Source: Micromonospora wenchangensis (GTDB taxonomy: Bacteria > Actinomycetota > Actinomycetes > Mycobacteriales > Micromonosporaceae). From it: a DNA stretch of 64,000 bases. The notes under the pieces were generated by a model, which made no database searches, was not told the DNA's origin, and was given only the letters and a program-made list of their open reading frames with translations. The stretch lies in NCBI RefSeq assembly GCF_002210435.1, contig NZ_MZMV01000029.1, positions 22,644 through 86,643 of the forward strand, read 5' to 3'. The first letter of the stretch is position 1. Every line of letters starts with the position of its first letter. The position numbers and the translations under genes were made by a program. Below are positions 7,300-16,137 of the stretch, one piece after another.

Positions 7300-9429
7300 G
7301 TGGCTGCCAACCGACCCGCACTCAACTGGACCGACCTCGACCGCCGGGCCGTCGACACCGTCCGCGTCCTGGCCATGGATGCCGTGGAGAAATCCGGCAA
7401 CGGCCACCCCGGCACCGCGATGAGCCTCGCGCCCGCGGCGTACCTGCTGTTCAACCGGGTGATGCGGCACAATCCGGCCGACCCGAACTGGCCCGGCCGG
7501 GACCGGTTCGTCCTGTCCGCCGGGCACTCCAGCCTCACGCTCTACATCCAGCTCTTCCTCTCCGGCTACCCGCTGAGCCTGGACGACCTGAAGTCGCTGC
7601 GGCAGTGGGGCTCGCTCACCCCGGGCCACCCGGAGCACGGCCACACCCCCGGGGTCGAGACCACCACCGGCCCGCTCGGTCAGGGCCTGGGCAACGCGGT
7701 GGGCATGGCGATGGCGGCCCGCCGCGAGCGGGGCCTGTTCGACCCGGAGAGCGAGCCGGGGCAGTCGGTCTTCGACCACCAGATCTGGTGCATCGCCTCC
7801 GACGGCGACATCGAGGAGGGCATCAGCCACGAGGCGAGCGCCCTGGCCGGCCACCAGCAGCTGGGCAACCTCACGCTGATCTACGACGACAACGAGATCT
7901 CCATCGAGGACGACACCCGCATCGCCAAGAGCGAGGACGTGGCGGCCCGCTACGCGGCGTACGGCTGGCACGTGCAGACCGTCGACTGGCGGGCCGGCGA
8001 CGCCGACCAGGGCGACTACCACGAGGACGTCGAGGCGCTCTACCAGGCGCTGCTGGCGGCGAAGGCCGAGACCGGCCGTCCCTCGTTCATCGCGCTGCGC
8101 ACCATCATCGGCTGGCCCGCGCCCAACAAGAAGAACACCGGCAAGATCCACGGTTCGGCGCTCGGCGCCGACGAGGTGAAGGCCACCAAGGAGATCCTCG
8201 GCTTCGACCCGCAGCAGAGCTTCCAGGTCGACGAGGAGGTGCTCGCGCACGCCCGGGGGGTGCTGACCCGCGGCGGCGAGGACGAGCAGGCGTGGACCGG
8301 CGAGTTCGACGGCTGGGCGCAGGCCAACCCGGAGCGCAAGGCGCTCTACGACCGGCTCGCCGGCCGGGTGCTGCCGCAGGGCTGGACGGACGCGCTGCCG
8401 GTCTTCCCCGCCGACGCCAAGGGCGTGGCCACCCGGGCCGCCTCCGGCAAGGTGCTGGAGGCGCTCGCCCCGGTGCTGCCGGAGCTGTGGGGCGGCTCGG
8501 CCGACCTGGCCGAGAGCAACAACACCACCATGAAGGGCGAGCCGTCGTTCATCCCGGCCGCCCACGCCACCAAGGACTTCCCCGGCCACGAGTACGGCCG
8601 CACGCTGCACTTCGGCATCCGTGAGCACGCCATGGGCGCGATCCTCAACGGCATCGCCCTGCACGGCGGCACCCGCCCGTACGGCGGCACCTTCCTGGTG
8701 TTCAGCGACTACATGCGCCCCTCGGTGCGGCTCGCCGCCCTGATGAAGCTGCCGGTGACGTACGTCTGGACGCACGACTCGATCGGCCTCGGCGAGGACG
8801 GCCCGACCCACCAGCCGGTGGAGCACCTGACCGCGCTGCGCGCCATCCCCGGCCTGGACGTGGTCCGGCCCGCCGACGCCAACGAGACCGCCTGGGCGTG
8901 GCGGCAGGCGCTGGAGCACACCGACCGGCCGACCGCGCTGGCGCTGAGCCGGCAGCCGCTGCCCACCCTGGACCGGGAGACCTACGCGGGCGCGGAGGGC
9001 ACCGCCAAGGGCGGCTACGTGCTGGCCGAGGCGTCGAACGGCAAGCCGCAGGTGATCATCGTGGGCACCGGTTCCGAGGTGCAGCTCTGCCTCACCGCCC
9101 GGGAGCGGCTGGAGGCCGACGGCACCCCCACCCGGGTCGTCTCGATGCCCTGCCAGGAGTGGTTCTACGAGCAGGACGAGGCGTACCGCGAGTCGGTGCT
9201 GCCGCGCGGGGTGCAGGCCCGGGTGAGCGTCGAGGCCGGGATCGGGATGTCCTGGCGGGGCATCGTCGGTGACCTGGGCGAGAGCGTCAGCCTGGAGCAC
9301 TACGGGGCCAGCGCCCCGCACACCGTGCTGTTCGAGCAGTTCGGCTTCACCCCCGACCGGATCGTCGCCGCCGCGCACGCGGCGCTGACCCGGGTGGGCG
9401 ACATCACCGGTTTCACGACCGGCAACTGA
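7300..9429 (+). CDS. tkt: Transketolase
   Basis: Thiamine-diphosphate enzyme of the non-oxidative pentose phosphate pathway, moving two-carbon ketol units between sugar phosphates. It has 709 residues. GHPGTAMSLAP (residues 35-45) and the SDGDIEEGISHEA cofactor motif (about 167-179, followed by YDDNEISIE) mark the PP domain; FGIREHAMGAILNG and the DSIGLGEDGPTHQPVEH stretch mark the Pyr domain. The GTG at 7300 lies ten bases after GAGGAG. A possible -10 element TAGGGT is at 7251-7256. It is the first gene of tkt-tal-(gap)-zwf-opcA-pgl. Confidence 0.98.
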   Translation: MAANRPALNWTDLDRRAVDTVRVLAMDAVEKSGNGHPGTAMSLAPAAYLLFNRVMRHNPADPNWPGRDRFVLSAGHSSLTLYIQLFLSGYPLSLDDLKSLRQWGSLTPGHPEHGHTPGVETTTGPLGQGLGNAVGMAMAARRERGLFDPESEPGQSVFDHQIWCIASDGDIEEGISHEASALAGHQQLGNLTLIYDDNEISIEDDTRIAKSEDVAARYAAYGWHVQTVDWRAGDADQGDYHEDVEALYQALLAAKAETGRPSFIALRTIIGWPAPNKKNTGKIHGSALGADEVKATKEILGFDPQQSFQVDEEVLAHARGVLTRGGEDEQAWTGEFDGWAQANPERKALYDRLAGRVLPQGWTDALPVFPADAKGVATRAASGKVLEALAPVLPELWGGSADLAESNNTTMKGEPSFIPAAHATKDFPGHEYGRTLHFGIREHAMGAILNGIALHGGTRPYGGTFLVFSDYMRPSVRLAALMKLPVTYVWTHDSIGLGEDGPTHQPVEHLTALRAIPGLDVVRPADANETAWAWRQALEHTDRPTALALSRQPLPTLDRETYAGAEGTAKGGYVLAEASNGKPQVIIVGTGSEVQLCLTARERLEADGTPTRVVSMPCQEWFYEQDEAYRESVLPRGVQARVSVEAGIGMSWRGIVGDLGESVSLEHYGASAPHTVLFEQFGFTPDRIVAAAHAALTRVGDITGFTTGN

Positions 9430-9445
9430 GGGGAGCGTGGACGAC

Positions 9446-10624
9446 ATGACGGACAGACTGGGTGACCTCACCGCCGCCGGAGTGGCGGTCTGGCTCGACG
9501 ACCTTTCCCGGGTACGACTGAGCTCCGGCGGGCTGGACCGGCTCCGCCGCGAGCAGCACGTGGCCGGGGTGACCACCAACCCGACCATCTTCGCCAAGGC
9601 GCTCAGCGACGCCGACGAGTACAACTGGCAGCTCAAGGACCTCGCCACCCGGGGCATCGAGGTCGAAGAGGCCGTCCGGATGCTCACCACCTACGACGTG
9701 CGCTGGGCGTGCGACGTGATGCGCCCGTCGTACGACGGCAGCGCCGGTGTCGACGGCCGGGTCTCCATCGAGGTCGACCCCCGGGTCGCCCACGACACCG
9801 ACAAGACGGTCGCCGAGGCCAAGGCGCTGTGGTGGCTGGTGGACCGGCCGAACCTGTTCATCAAGATCCCGGCGACCGAGGAGGGGCTGGCGGCGATCAC
9901 CGCGACCCTGGCCGAGGGGATCAGCGTCAACGTGACCCTGATCTTCGGGCTGGACCGCTACTCGGCGGTGATGGAGGCGTTCCTCGCCGGCCTGGAGCAG
10001 GCGAAGGCCAACGGCCACGACCTGTCCACCATCGGCTCGGTGGCCTCGTTCTTCGTCTCCCGGGTCGACTCCGAGATCGACAAGAGGCTGGACAAGATCG
10101 GCTCCGCGGAGGCCAAGGCGCTGCGCGGCAAGGCCGCCGTGGCCAACGCCCAGCTCGCCTACGAGCGCTACACCGAGGTCTTCTCCTCCGACCGGTGGCA
10201 GGCCCTCGCCGACGCCGGCGCGCACCCGCAGCGCCCGCTGTGGGCGTCGACCTCGACCAAGAACCCGGACTACCGCGACGTGATCTACGTCGAGGAGCTG
10301 ATCGCGCCGGGCACCGTCAACACGATGCCCGAGTCGGTCGTCACGGCGTACGCCGAGCACGGGGAGACCCGGGGCGACACCATCACCGGCGCGTACGACG
10401 CCGCCCGGCAGGTCTTCGCCGACCTGGCCGGCGTCGGCATCGACGTGGACGACGTGATCGCCACCCTGGAGCGGGAGGGCGTGGAGAAGTTCGAGGCGAG
10501 CTGGAGCGAGCTGCTCGACGGCGTCCGCAAGTCGCTGGCCGCCGCGGCACGGGGCACCGGCGCCCCGAACGAGGCCGCCAAGGGCAACGCCGAGGCGGCC
10601 CAGCGGGCCGGCGGGAACGCGTGA
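9446..10624 (+). CDS. tal: Transaldolase
   Basis: Transfers a dihydroxyacetone unit between sugar phosphates in the pentose phosphate pathway. This is the longer actinobacterial class (392 residues here) with GVTTNPTIFAKAL near the N-terminus, the Schiff-base lysine Lys140 in NLFIKIPAT, and the RPLWASTSTKNP block. It starts just after tkt with AGGGGA before it; ATG at 9446 gives a normal spacing, while GTG at 9437 is too close. The last 30 residues are an Ala/Gly/Asn-rich tail. A hairpin follows the stop. Confidence 0.97.
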   Translation: MTDRLGDLTAAGVAVWLDDLSRVRLSSGGLDRLRREQHVAGVTTNPTIFAKALSDADEYNWQLKDLATRGIEVEEAVRMLTTYDVRWACDVMRPSYDGSAGVDGRVSIEVDPRVAHDTDKTVAEAKALWWLVDRPNLFIKIPATEEGLAAITATLAEGISVNVTLIFGLDRYSAVMEAFLAGLEQAKANGHDLSTIGSVASFFVSRVDSEIDKRLDKIGSAEAKALRGKAAVANAQLAYERYTEVFSSDRWQALADAGAHPQRPLWASTSTKNPDYRDVIYVEELIAPGTVNTMPESVVTAYAEHGETRGDTITGAYDAARQVFADLAGVGIDVDDVIATLEREGVEKFEASWSELLDGVRKSLAAAARGTGAPNEAAKGNAEAAQRAGGNA

Positions 10625-10639
10625 CCAACGGCGTCGGAC

Positions 10640-10666
10640 GCGTCGCGGGGCCGGTCCCCGCGACGC
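10640..10666. terminator. Hairpin just downstream of tal
   Basis: Eleven-base-pair perfect stem (10640-10650 with 10656-10666) and a 5-base loop, 15 bases after the tal stop. It has no U tract. It could terminate or attenuate transcription between tal and zwf, or protect the 3' end of the upstream message. Confidence 0.45.
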
Positions 10667-10696
10667 CCCACGCCGGCACCCCGACGGGGTGGCGAT

Positions 10697-10924
10697 GTGA
10701 GTGACCTGTTGACCGGCCCGGCCGATGCCGCCGCCGGTCTCGCGGTGCACGGGGCGGACGCGGTCGCATCGACCGCGCCCGCCGCCGTACGGGCCGCCCC
10801 GCGTGCGCGGGGCGGCCCGGTGGCACCGGCCCGCCGACCCGGGCCGGTGCCACCGCCGTACCTGACCGACAGGCCGGCCGGGCCGGCCCGGCTGCTGGAT
10901 GCGATCGGACGATGGCGGGCGTGA
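10697..10924 (+). CDS. Doubtful 75-codon ORF in the tal-zwf gap
   Basis: A GTG-initiated frame (VSDLLTGPADAAAGLAVHGADAV...) that ends inside the region just upstream of zwf. I recognise no domain. In many actinobacteria pgi (glucose-6-phosphate isomerase) lies between tal and zwf, and the first 20 residues would suit the start of such a protein, so this may be a decayed remnant. Against it being functional, its middle is made of three back-to-back palindromes (10759-10854), which force an Ala/Arg/Pro-rich sequence. It could equally be non-coding. Confidence 0.3.
   Translation: MSDLLTGPADAAAGLAVHGADAVASTAPAAVRAAPRARGGPVAPARRPGPVPPPYLTDRPAGPARLLDAIGRWRA
10759..10854. repeat. Cluster of three adjacent perfect hairpins between tal and zwf
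   Basis: Stem 1: 10759-10766 with 10770-10777, 8 pairs, loop CAT. Stem 2: 10791-10803 with 10806-10818, 13 pairs, 2-base gap. Stem 3: 10819-10833 with 10840-10854, 15 pairs, 6-base loop. Stems 2 and 3 abut with no spacer. All are perfect. Together with the hairpin at 10640-10666 they fill most of the gap in the operon. They may be intergenic palindromic elements or a structured leader of zwf. Confidence 0.7.
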
Positions 10925-10962
10925 CGATGGACGACATGGACCACACGGAGCGAGGAGGCGGC

Positions 10963-12477
10963 GTGAATCCGCTGCGCGACGCGCAGGACCGACGACTCCC
11001 CCGGATCCCGGAGCCGTGCGCCCTGGTGATCTTCGGGGTGACCGGTGACCTGGCGCGCAAGAAGCTGCTGCCGGCGGTTTACGACCTGGCCAACCGGGGC
11101 CTGCTGCCCCCCGGTTTCGTGGTGCTGGGCTTCGCCCGCCGCGACTGGGGCGACGGCGACTTCGAGGCGCTGGCCCACGAGTCGGCCAAGCAGCACGCCC
11201 GGACACCGTGGCGCGAGGAGGTGTGGGGCCGGCTGGCCGGCAACATCAAGTTCGTCGGTGGCTCGTTCGACGACGACGCCGCCTTCGACAGGCTCGCCGC
11301 GACACTCAACCAGCTGCGCGACAGCCACGGCATCCACGGCAACGCCGCGTTCTACTTCTCCATCCCCCCGACGGCCTTCCCGGTGGTGCTCAAGCAACTG
11401 GCCCGCACCGGGATGGCCGACAACGAGAAGTGCGGCGGCTGGCGGCGGGTGGTGGTGGAGAAGCCGTTCGGCAACGACCTGCCCTCGGCGAAGGAACTCA
11501 ACGACCTGGTCGACGACGTGTTCACCAGGCAGGACGTCTTCCGGATCGACCACTACCTGGGTAAGGAGACGGTCCAGAACATCCTCGCCCTGCGGTTCGC
11601 CAACAACCTGTTCGAGCCGCTGTGGAACTCCAAGTACGTCGACTCGGTGCAGATCACCATGGCCGAGGACGTCGGCATCGGCACCCGGGCCGGCTTCTAC
11701 GACTCGGTCGGCACCGCCCGCGACGTGCTCCAGAACCACCTGCTCCAGCTGCTCGCCCTGGTCGCCATGGAGGAGCCCACCAGCTTCGACGCCGACGAGA
11801 TCCGGGCCGAGAAGCTGAAGGTGCTCAAGGCGATCACCCTGCCGAAGGACGTCGCCCGGGGCACCGTACGCGGCCAGTACCTGCCCGGCTGGGTGGGCGG
11901 CCAGCGGGCCGTCGGCTACCTCGACGAGGAGGGCGTCCCCGCCGACTCGAACACCGAGACGTACGTCGCCGTGGAGCTGGGCATCCAGAACCGGCGCTGG
12001 GCCGGGGTGCCGTTCTACATCCGGGCGGGCAAGCGGCTGCCCCGGCGGGTCACCGAGGTCGCCATCATGTTCAAGAAGGCGCCGCACCTGCCGTTCAACG
12101 CCGCCGACATGGAGTCCCTCGGCCCCAACCAGCTCGTCATCCGGGTGCAGCCGGACGAGGGCGTGGTGCTCAAGTTCGGCTCCAAGGTGCCGGGCACCAC
12201 GATGGAGGTCCGCGACATCGCGATGGACTTCCAGTACGGCGAGGCGTTCACCGAGTCCAGCCCCGAGGCGTACGAGCGGCTGGTGCTGGACGTGCTGATC
12301 GGCGACCGGACGCTCTTCCCGGACGCCGCCGAGGTGGAGCAGAGCTGGGCGGTGGTGGACCCGCTGGAGCACGCCTGGGAGGGCACCAAGCCGGAGCCGT
12401 ACCGGTCCGGCGAGTGGGGCCCCCGGGCCGCCGACGAGATGCTGGCCCGCGAGGGCCGCGCCTGGCGGCGGGCGTGA
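10963..12477 (+). CDS. zwf: Glucose-6-phosphate 1-dehydrogenase
   Basis: Oxidises glucose-6-phosphate to 6-phosphogluconolactone with reduction of NADP(+), the entry to the oxidative pentose phosphate branch. The N-terminal Rossmann motif is FGVTGDLARKK, and the catalytic block RIDHYLGKE spans residues 194-202 with the key His197. The GTG at 10963 follows GAGGAG by five bases and gives VNPLRDAQDRRLPRI, matching family N-termini; ATG codons at 10912 and 10927 would only add unconserved residues. The protein has 504 residues. It is followed by opcA, which in actinobacteria is needed for full activity. Confidence 0.97.
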   Translation: MNPLRDAQDRRLPRIPEPCALVIFGVTGDLARKKLLPAVYDLANRGLLPPGFVVLGFARRDWGDGDFEALAHESAKQHARTPWREEVWGRLAGNIKFVGGSFDDDAAFDRLAATLNQLRDSHGIHGNAAFYFSIPPTAFPVVLKQLARTGMADNEKCGGWRRVVVEKPFGNDLPSAKELNDLVDDVFTRQDVFRIDHYLGKETVQNILALRFANNLFEPLWNSKYVDSVQITMAEDVGIGTRAGFYDSVGTARDVLQNHLLQLLALVAMEEPTSFDADEIRAEKLKVLKAITLPKDVARGTVRGQYLPGWVGGQRAVGYLDEEGVPADSNTETYVAVELGIQNRRWAGVPFYIRAGKRLPRRVTEVAIMFKKAPHLPFNAADMESLGPNQLVIRVQPDEGVVLKFGSKVPGTTMEVRDIAMDFQYGEAFTESSPEAYERLVLDVLIGDRTLFPDAAEVEQSWAVVDPLEHAWEGTKPEPYRSGEWGPRAADEMLAREGRAWRRA

Positions 12478-12523
12478 ACGGGCAGGCAGGTAGCAGGCAC
12501 AGCGGGCGGACCGGGAGGCACCA

Positions 12524-13540
12524 GTGATCGGGCTGTGGGACACCACCGGCAACGAGGTGGTCAAGGCGCTCGCCGCCGAGCGGCGCAGCGCGGGCGGGGT
12601 GGCCAGCGGGATGGCGCTCACCCTGATCGTCGTGGTCGACGAGAAGCGGGTCCGGGACGCGGAGGCGGCGGCCACCATCGCCGCCGCCGCGCACCCGTGC
12701 CGGCTGCTCGTCGTCGTCCGCGCCGACGTGGAGCGGGAACGCAACAGGTTGGACGCGGAGATCGTCGTCGGCGGCCGGCTGGGCCCGTGCGAGGCGGTGG
12801 TGACCCGGATGTACGGCCGGCTCGCCCTGCACGCCGAGTCGGTGGTGATGCCGCTGCTGGTGCCGGACGTGCCGGTGGTCACCTGGTGGCACGGCGAACC
12901 ACCGGCGGAGATCGCCACCGACTTCCTCGGGGTGGTCGCCGACCGGCGGATCACCGACTGCGCGCAGGCCGTCGACCCGATCGAGGCGCTGCGGGAACGG
13001 GCCCGGGACTACGCCCCCGGCGACACCGACCTGGCGTGGACCCGGATCACCCCGTGGCGCACCCTGGTCGCCGGGGCGTTCGACACCACCGAGGCGCGGG
13101 TCACCGAGGCGACGGTGGTGGCCCCGCGGACCGACCCGACGGCGGCGCTGATGCGGGGTTGGCTGGCCGCCCGGCTCGGCATCGACCCGCAGTGGCAGCA
13201 CACCGACGACCACCCCAGGATGCGTCAGGTGCAGCTGCGCTGCGAAAACGGCGACGAGCTGACGCTGACCCGGGACGACAGCCTGGCGACCTTCCGGCGT
13301 ACCGGCCAGGACGACCGGGTGCTGCCGCTGGTGCGGCGGCCGCTCGGCGACGAGCTGGCCGAGGAACTGCGCCGGCTCGACACCGACCAGGTGTACGCCG
13401 AGGCGTTGGGCGCGGCGGCCGGCCTGTCCGGCCTGGAGCAGCGTCCGGCGCAGCGGGTGCACGTCTGGAAGGACCCGGCCACCGCGCGGCGGGCGGAGGC
13501 GGGCGTCAGCGCGCACACCGGCACCAGCACGGCATCCTGA
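12524..13540 (+). CDS. opcA: OpcA, glucose-6-phosphate dehydrogenase assembly/activator protein
   Basis: Soluble partner of Zwf, known in cyanobacteria and actinobacteria to activate or assemble the dehydrogenase. The 338-residue sequence begins VIGLWDTTGNEVVKALAAER and includes PDVPVVTWWHGEPP and the TDCAQAVDP block typical of the family. The GTG at 12524 is used, 46 bases after zwf, with GGGAGGC upstream. A very strong hairpin begins at the base after its stop, so transcription into pgl may be reduced. Confidence 0.95.
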   Translation: MIGLWDTTGNEVVKALAAERRSAGGVASGMALTLIVVVDEKRVRDAEAAATIAAAAHPCRLLVVVRADVERERNRLDAEIVVGGRLGPCEAVVTRMYGRLALHAESVVMPLLVPDVPVVTWWHGEPPAEIATDFLGVVADRRITDCAQAVDPIEALRERARDYAPGDTDLAWTRITPWRTLVAGAFDTTEARVTEATVVAPRTDPTAALMRGWLAARLGIDPQWQHTDDHPRMRQVQLRCENGDELTLTRDDSLATFRRTGQDDRVLPLVRRPLGDELAEELRRLDTDQVYAEALGAAAGLSGLEQRPAQRVHVWKDPATARRAEAGVSAHTGTSTAS

Positions 13541-13586
13541 CCGTACGCCGGTGGGCGGTCCTGCGGGGCCGCCCACCGGCGTACGG
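13541..13586. terminator. Strong hairpin between opcA and pgl
   Basis: Eighteen-base-pair perfect stem (13541-13558 with 13569-13586) with a 10-base loop, beginning directly after the opcA stop. It has no U tract. It sits inside an operon whose products act in consecutive steps, so it may be a partial terminator or a 3' stabiliser. Confidence 0.6.
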
Positions 13587-13708
13587 TGCCCGCCCGCCCA
13601 CGGCGGGCGACCCGGCACGACGAGATCCCCGGTGACACCGGCACCCGGCGGGCCGACCGGTTCCGCCCCGACGAGCAGGACCGCGTCGCGCGGTCAGGAA
13701 AGGCCAAC

Positions 13709-14479
13709 ATGAGTGAGGCGAGTGTCGCCGTGCACGCCGACGCCGACCTGCTGGCGCAGGCGGTGGCGGCCCGGCTGGTGGTGAAGCTGCTCGACGCGCA
13801 GGCGGAGCGGGGTGCGGCGTCGATCGTGCTGACCGGGGGACGGATCGCCGCGGCGGTCTACCGGGCGGTGGGCGCGCTGCCCGCCCACGACGCCGTCGAC
13901 TGGTCCCGGGTGGACGTCTGGTGGGGCGACGAGCGGTTCCTGCCGGCGGGCGACCCGGAGCGCAACGAGACGCAGGCCCGCGCCGCGCTGCTGGACGCGA
14001 TGCCGCTGGACCCGGCCCGGGTGCACCCGATGCCGGCCACCGACGGCCCGACCGGCGACGACCCGGAGGCCGGCGCCGCCGCGTACGCCGAGGAACTGGC
14101 CCGCGCGGCCCGGCCCGGCCACGCCGCGCTACCCCACTTCGACGTGCTGATGCTGGGCGTCGGTGAGGACGGGCACGTGGCGTCGGTCTTCCCCGAGCAC
14201 CCGGTGCACCACGACACCCGGCCGGTCAGCGCGGTGCGGGGCAGCCCGAAGCCGCCGCCGGTGCGGACCACCCTCACCCTACCGGCGATCAACACCGCCG
14301 AGGAGGTCTGGCTGGTCGCCAGCGGGGCCGACAAGGCACGGGCGGTGGGGATGGCGCTGGCCGGGGCCGGCCCGAAGCAGCTCCCGGCGGCCGGGGTGCA
14401 GGGCGTCTCGCGCACCCTGTGGCTGCTCGACCGGGCGGCGGCGGCCGACGTGCCGGCCCGGCTGCGCAGCCTGCGCTGA
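13709..14479 (+). CDS. pgl: 6-phosphogluconolactonase
   Basis: Hydrolyses 6-phosphogluconolactone made by Zwf. It is a 256-residue protein of the NagB/RpiA fold (DevB family). Visible blocks are SIVLTGGRIAAAVYRAVG, DWSRVDVWWGDERFLPAGDPERN with the family DER signature, MLGVGEDGHVASVFP, and the C-terminal TLTLPAINTAEEVWLVASGADKA. The ATG at 13709 is preceded by AGGAAAGG. It is separated from opcA by 168 bases that contain a strong hairpin. It converges on rbpA. Confidence 0.97.
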   Translation: MSEASVAVHADADLLAQAVAARLVVKLLDAQAERGAASIVLTGGRIAAAVYRAVGALPAHDAVDWSRVDVWWGDERFLPAGDPERNETQARAALLDAMPLDPARVHPMPATDGPTGDDPEAGAAAYAEELARAARPGHAALPHFDVLMLGVGEDGHVASVFPEHPVHHDTRPVSAVRGSPKPPPVRTTLTLPAINTAEEVWLVASGADKARAVGMALAGAGPKQLPAAGVQGVSRTLWLLDRAAAADVPARLRSLR

Positions 14480-14522
14480 GCACGGGCGGTCCCCCGCCGG
14501 TCGGCTCACGCCGCCGGGGCGG

Positions 14523-14867
14523 TCACTCCCGGCCGCGTCGGCGGCGCAGCGCGGCCAACGCCTCGGCCAGCAGCGCCTCCCCCTCCTCCGGGGTACGCCG
14601 TTCCTTCACGTACGCCAGGTGGGTCTTGTAGGGCTCGGGACGGGTACGTCCGGGCGGGTTCTGGGCGTCCTGACCGGCGGGCAGGCCGCAGCGCGGACAG
14701 TCCCAGACGGCCGGTTCCTCGGCGTCCAACGCCAACCGGATCTCGGTGACGTGGTCGTTGCGGCACCAGTAGGTGACCGCGCGGCGGGGGGCCGGCTCGT
14801 ACCGTTCGGTGGGGCGTTCCGGCCCCGATCCGATCCGGGAACCGCGGATGACGTTGCCACTGGGCAC
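14523..14867 (-). CDS. rbpA: RbpA, RNA polymerase-binding protein
   Basis: Small actinobacterial activator that binds sigma-HrdB/SigA-type holoenzyme and stabilises the open complex. It has 114 residues. The N-terminal tail (GNVIRGSRIGSGP) is followed by a core with zinc-ligand positions Cys35, His39, Cys57 and Cys60 (CRNDH and CPRC), a basic linker, and the C-terminal KTHLAYVKERRTPEEGEALL sigma-interaction segment. The GTG at 14867 has AGGAG five bases upstream. It is monocistronic and convergent with pgl. Confidence 0.96.
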   Translation of the reverse strand: MPSGNVIRGSRIGSGPERPTERYEPAPRRAVTYWCRNDHVTEIRLALDAEEPAVWDCPRCGLPAGQDAQNPPGRTRPEPYKTHLAYVKERRTPEEGEALLAEALAALRRRRGRE

Positions 14868-14935
14868 ACTCGCTCCTGTCGTCGGAGGGGACCACCGCCT
14901 GAGGCTGGCGGTGGACGACGTGGCGGAGAAAACAA

Positions 14936-14966
14936 CTGCGCGCGGTCCGTGACGGACCGCGCGCAG
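14936..14966 (-). terminator. Rho-independent terminator of secG
   Basis: Fourteen-base-pair perfect stem (14936-14949 with 14953-14966) and a TGA triloop. On the minus strand the stem is followed directly by TTGTTTTC, a real U tract and the only clear one seen in this window. It ends the gap-pgk-tpiA-secG run of transcription. Confidence 0.9.
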
Positions 14967-14989
14967 ATTGTACGACCTGATCGTGTCGC

Positions 14990-15250
14990 TCAGGACCCGC
15001 TGTTGAGCTGGAGCCGGAGCCAGAGGCCGAGCCCGACGATGCAGGCGAACCAGACGATGCTCACCAGGACGGTGTAGCGGTCCAGGTTCTTCTCGGCCAC
15101 CGACGAGCCGGCCAGGCTGGAGCTGACCCCGCCGCCGAACATGCTCGACAGCCCGCCGCCCTTACCGCGGTGCAGCAGGATGAGCATGGTGAGCAGAACG
15201 CTCGTGATGACCAGCAACACGATCAACGTGTATGCGAACCAGATCGGCAT
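14990..15250 (-). CDS. secG: SecG, protein translocase subunit
   Basis: Small accessory subunit of the SecYEG channel. It has 86 residues and two membrane helices, about residues 4-27 and 60-80, separated by a Gly/Ser-rich loop with GKGGGLSSMFGGG, the family hallmark. The ATG at 15250 is followed by IWFAYTLIVLL. It lies after tpiA, 95 bases downstream, as in most actinobacteria, and is followed by an intrinsic terminator. Confidence 0.96.
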   Translation of the reverse strand: MPIWFAYTLIVLLVITSVLLTMLILLHRGKGGGLSSMFGGGVSSSLAGSSVAEKNLDRYTVLVSIVWFACIVGLGLWLRLQLNSGS

Positions 15251-15345
15251 GGCTGGGGTCAGTCCTCTCGTTACGATCCTCGCCCGGACAGATCGGGCAC
15301 GGCGGCACCGACCGGTGGACGGGCGGAGTCAAGAATAGCGAGCGA

Positions 15346-16137
15346 TCAGGCGACCGTGTGCTCCGGGAAGCGGCAGATCTTCGCGAACTCCTCGGCGTCG
15401 AGGCTGGCCCCGCCCACCAGCGCCCCGTCCACGTCCGGCTGGGACATGATCGATGCGACGTTGGACGACTTCACCGAGCCGCCGTAGAGGATCCGGACCT
15501 GGTCGGCGGTGCCCTGGTCGTAGGTCTCGACCAGCCGCTTGCGGACCTCCCCGCAGACCTCCTGGGCGTCCTCGGGGGTGGCCGTCTTGCCGGTGCCGAT
15601 CGCCCAGACCGGCTCGTACGCGACCACGACCTTGGTGACCTGCTCGGCGGTGAGCCCCTTCAGGGCGCCGTCGAGCTGGTCGCAGCAGTGCGGGACGTGC
15701 CGCAGCTGCTCGCGGATCTCCAGGCCCTCACCGATGCAGAGGATCGGGGTGAGCCCGTTGGCCAGCGCCGCGGCCACCTTCGCGTTGACGATCGCGTCGT
15801 CCTCGTAGTGGTACTGCCGCCGCTCCGAGTGCCCGACCGCCACGTAGGTGCAGCCCAGCTTGGCCAGCATCGCCCCGGAGATGTCCCCGGTGTACGCGCC
15901 GGACTGGTACGGCGAGAGGTCCTGCCCGCCGTAGCCGATGAGCAGCTTGTCGCCGTCCACCGCGGTCTGCACGGTGCGCAGGTCGGTGAAGGGCGGCAGG
16001 ACCACCGTCTCGACGGCGGTGAGCTGCTGCTCGGTGAGGCTCGCGGCCAGCTTCTGCACCAGCAGGTTGGCCTCGAGGTGGTTGAGGTTCATCTTCCAGT
16101 TGCCGGCCATCAGCGGCCGGCGGGTGACGCTCGCCAT
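15346..16137 (-). CDS. tpiA: Triosephosphate isomerase
   Basis: Interconverts dihydroxyacetone phosphate and glyceraldehyde-3-phosphate. It is a 263-residue TIM barrel with GNWKMN (substrate-binding Asn and Lys), VGHSERRQYH (catalytic His), the AYEPVWAIGTGKTATPEDAQ block (catalytic Glu and loop 6), and YGGSVKSSN. The ATG at 16137 overlaps the pgk TGA in an ATGA junction, so it is translationally coupled to pgk. Confidence 0.98.
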   Translation of the reverse strand: MASVTRRPLMAGNWKMNLNHLEANLLVQKLAASLTEQQLTAVETVVLPPFTDLRTVQTAVDGDKLLIGYGGQDLSPYQSGAYTGDISGAMLAKLGCTYVAVGHSERRQYHYEDDAIVNAKVAAALANGLTPILCIGEGLEIREQLRHVPHCCDQLDGALKGLTAEQVTKVVVAYEPVWAIGTGKTATPEDAQEVCGEVRKRLVETYDQGTADQVRILYGGSVKSSNVASIMSQPDVDGALVGGASLDAEEFAKICRFPEHTVA

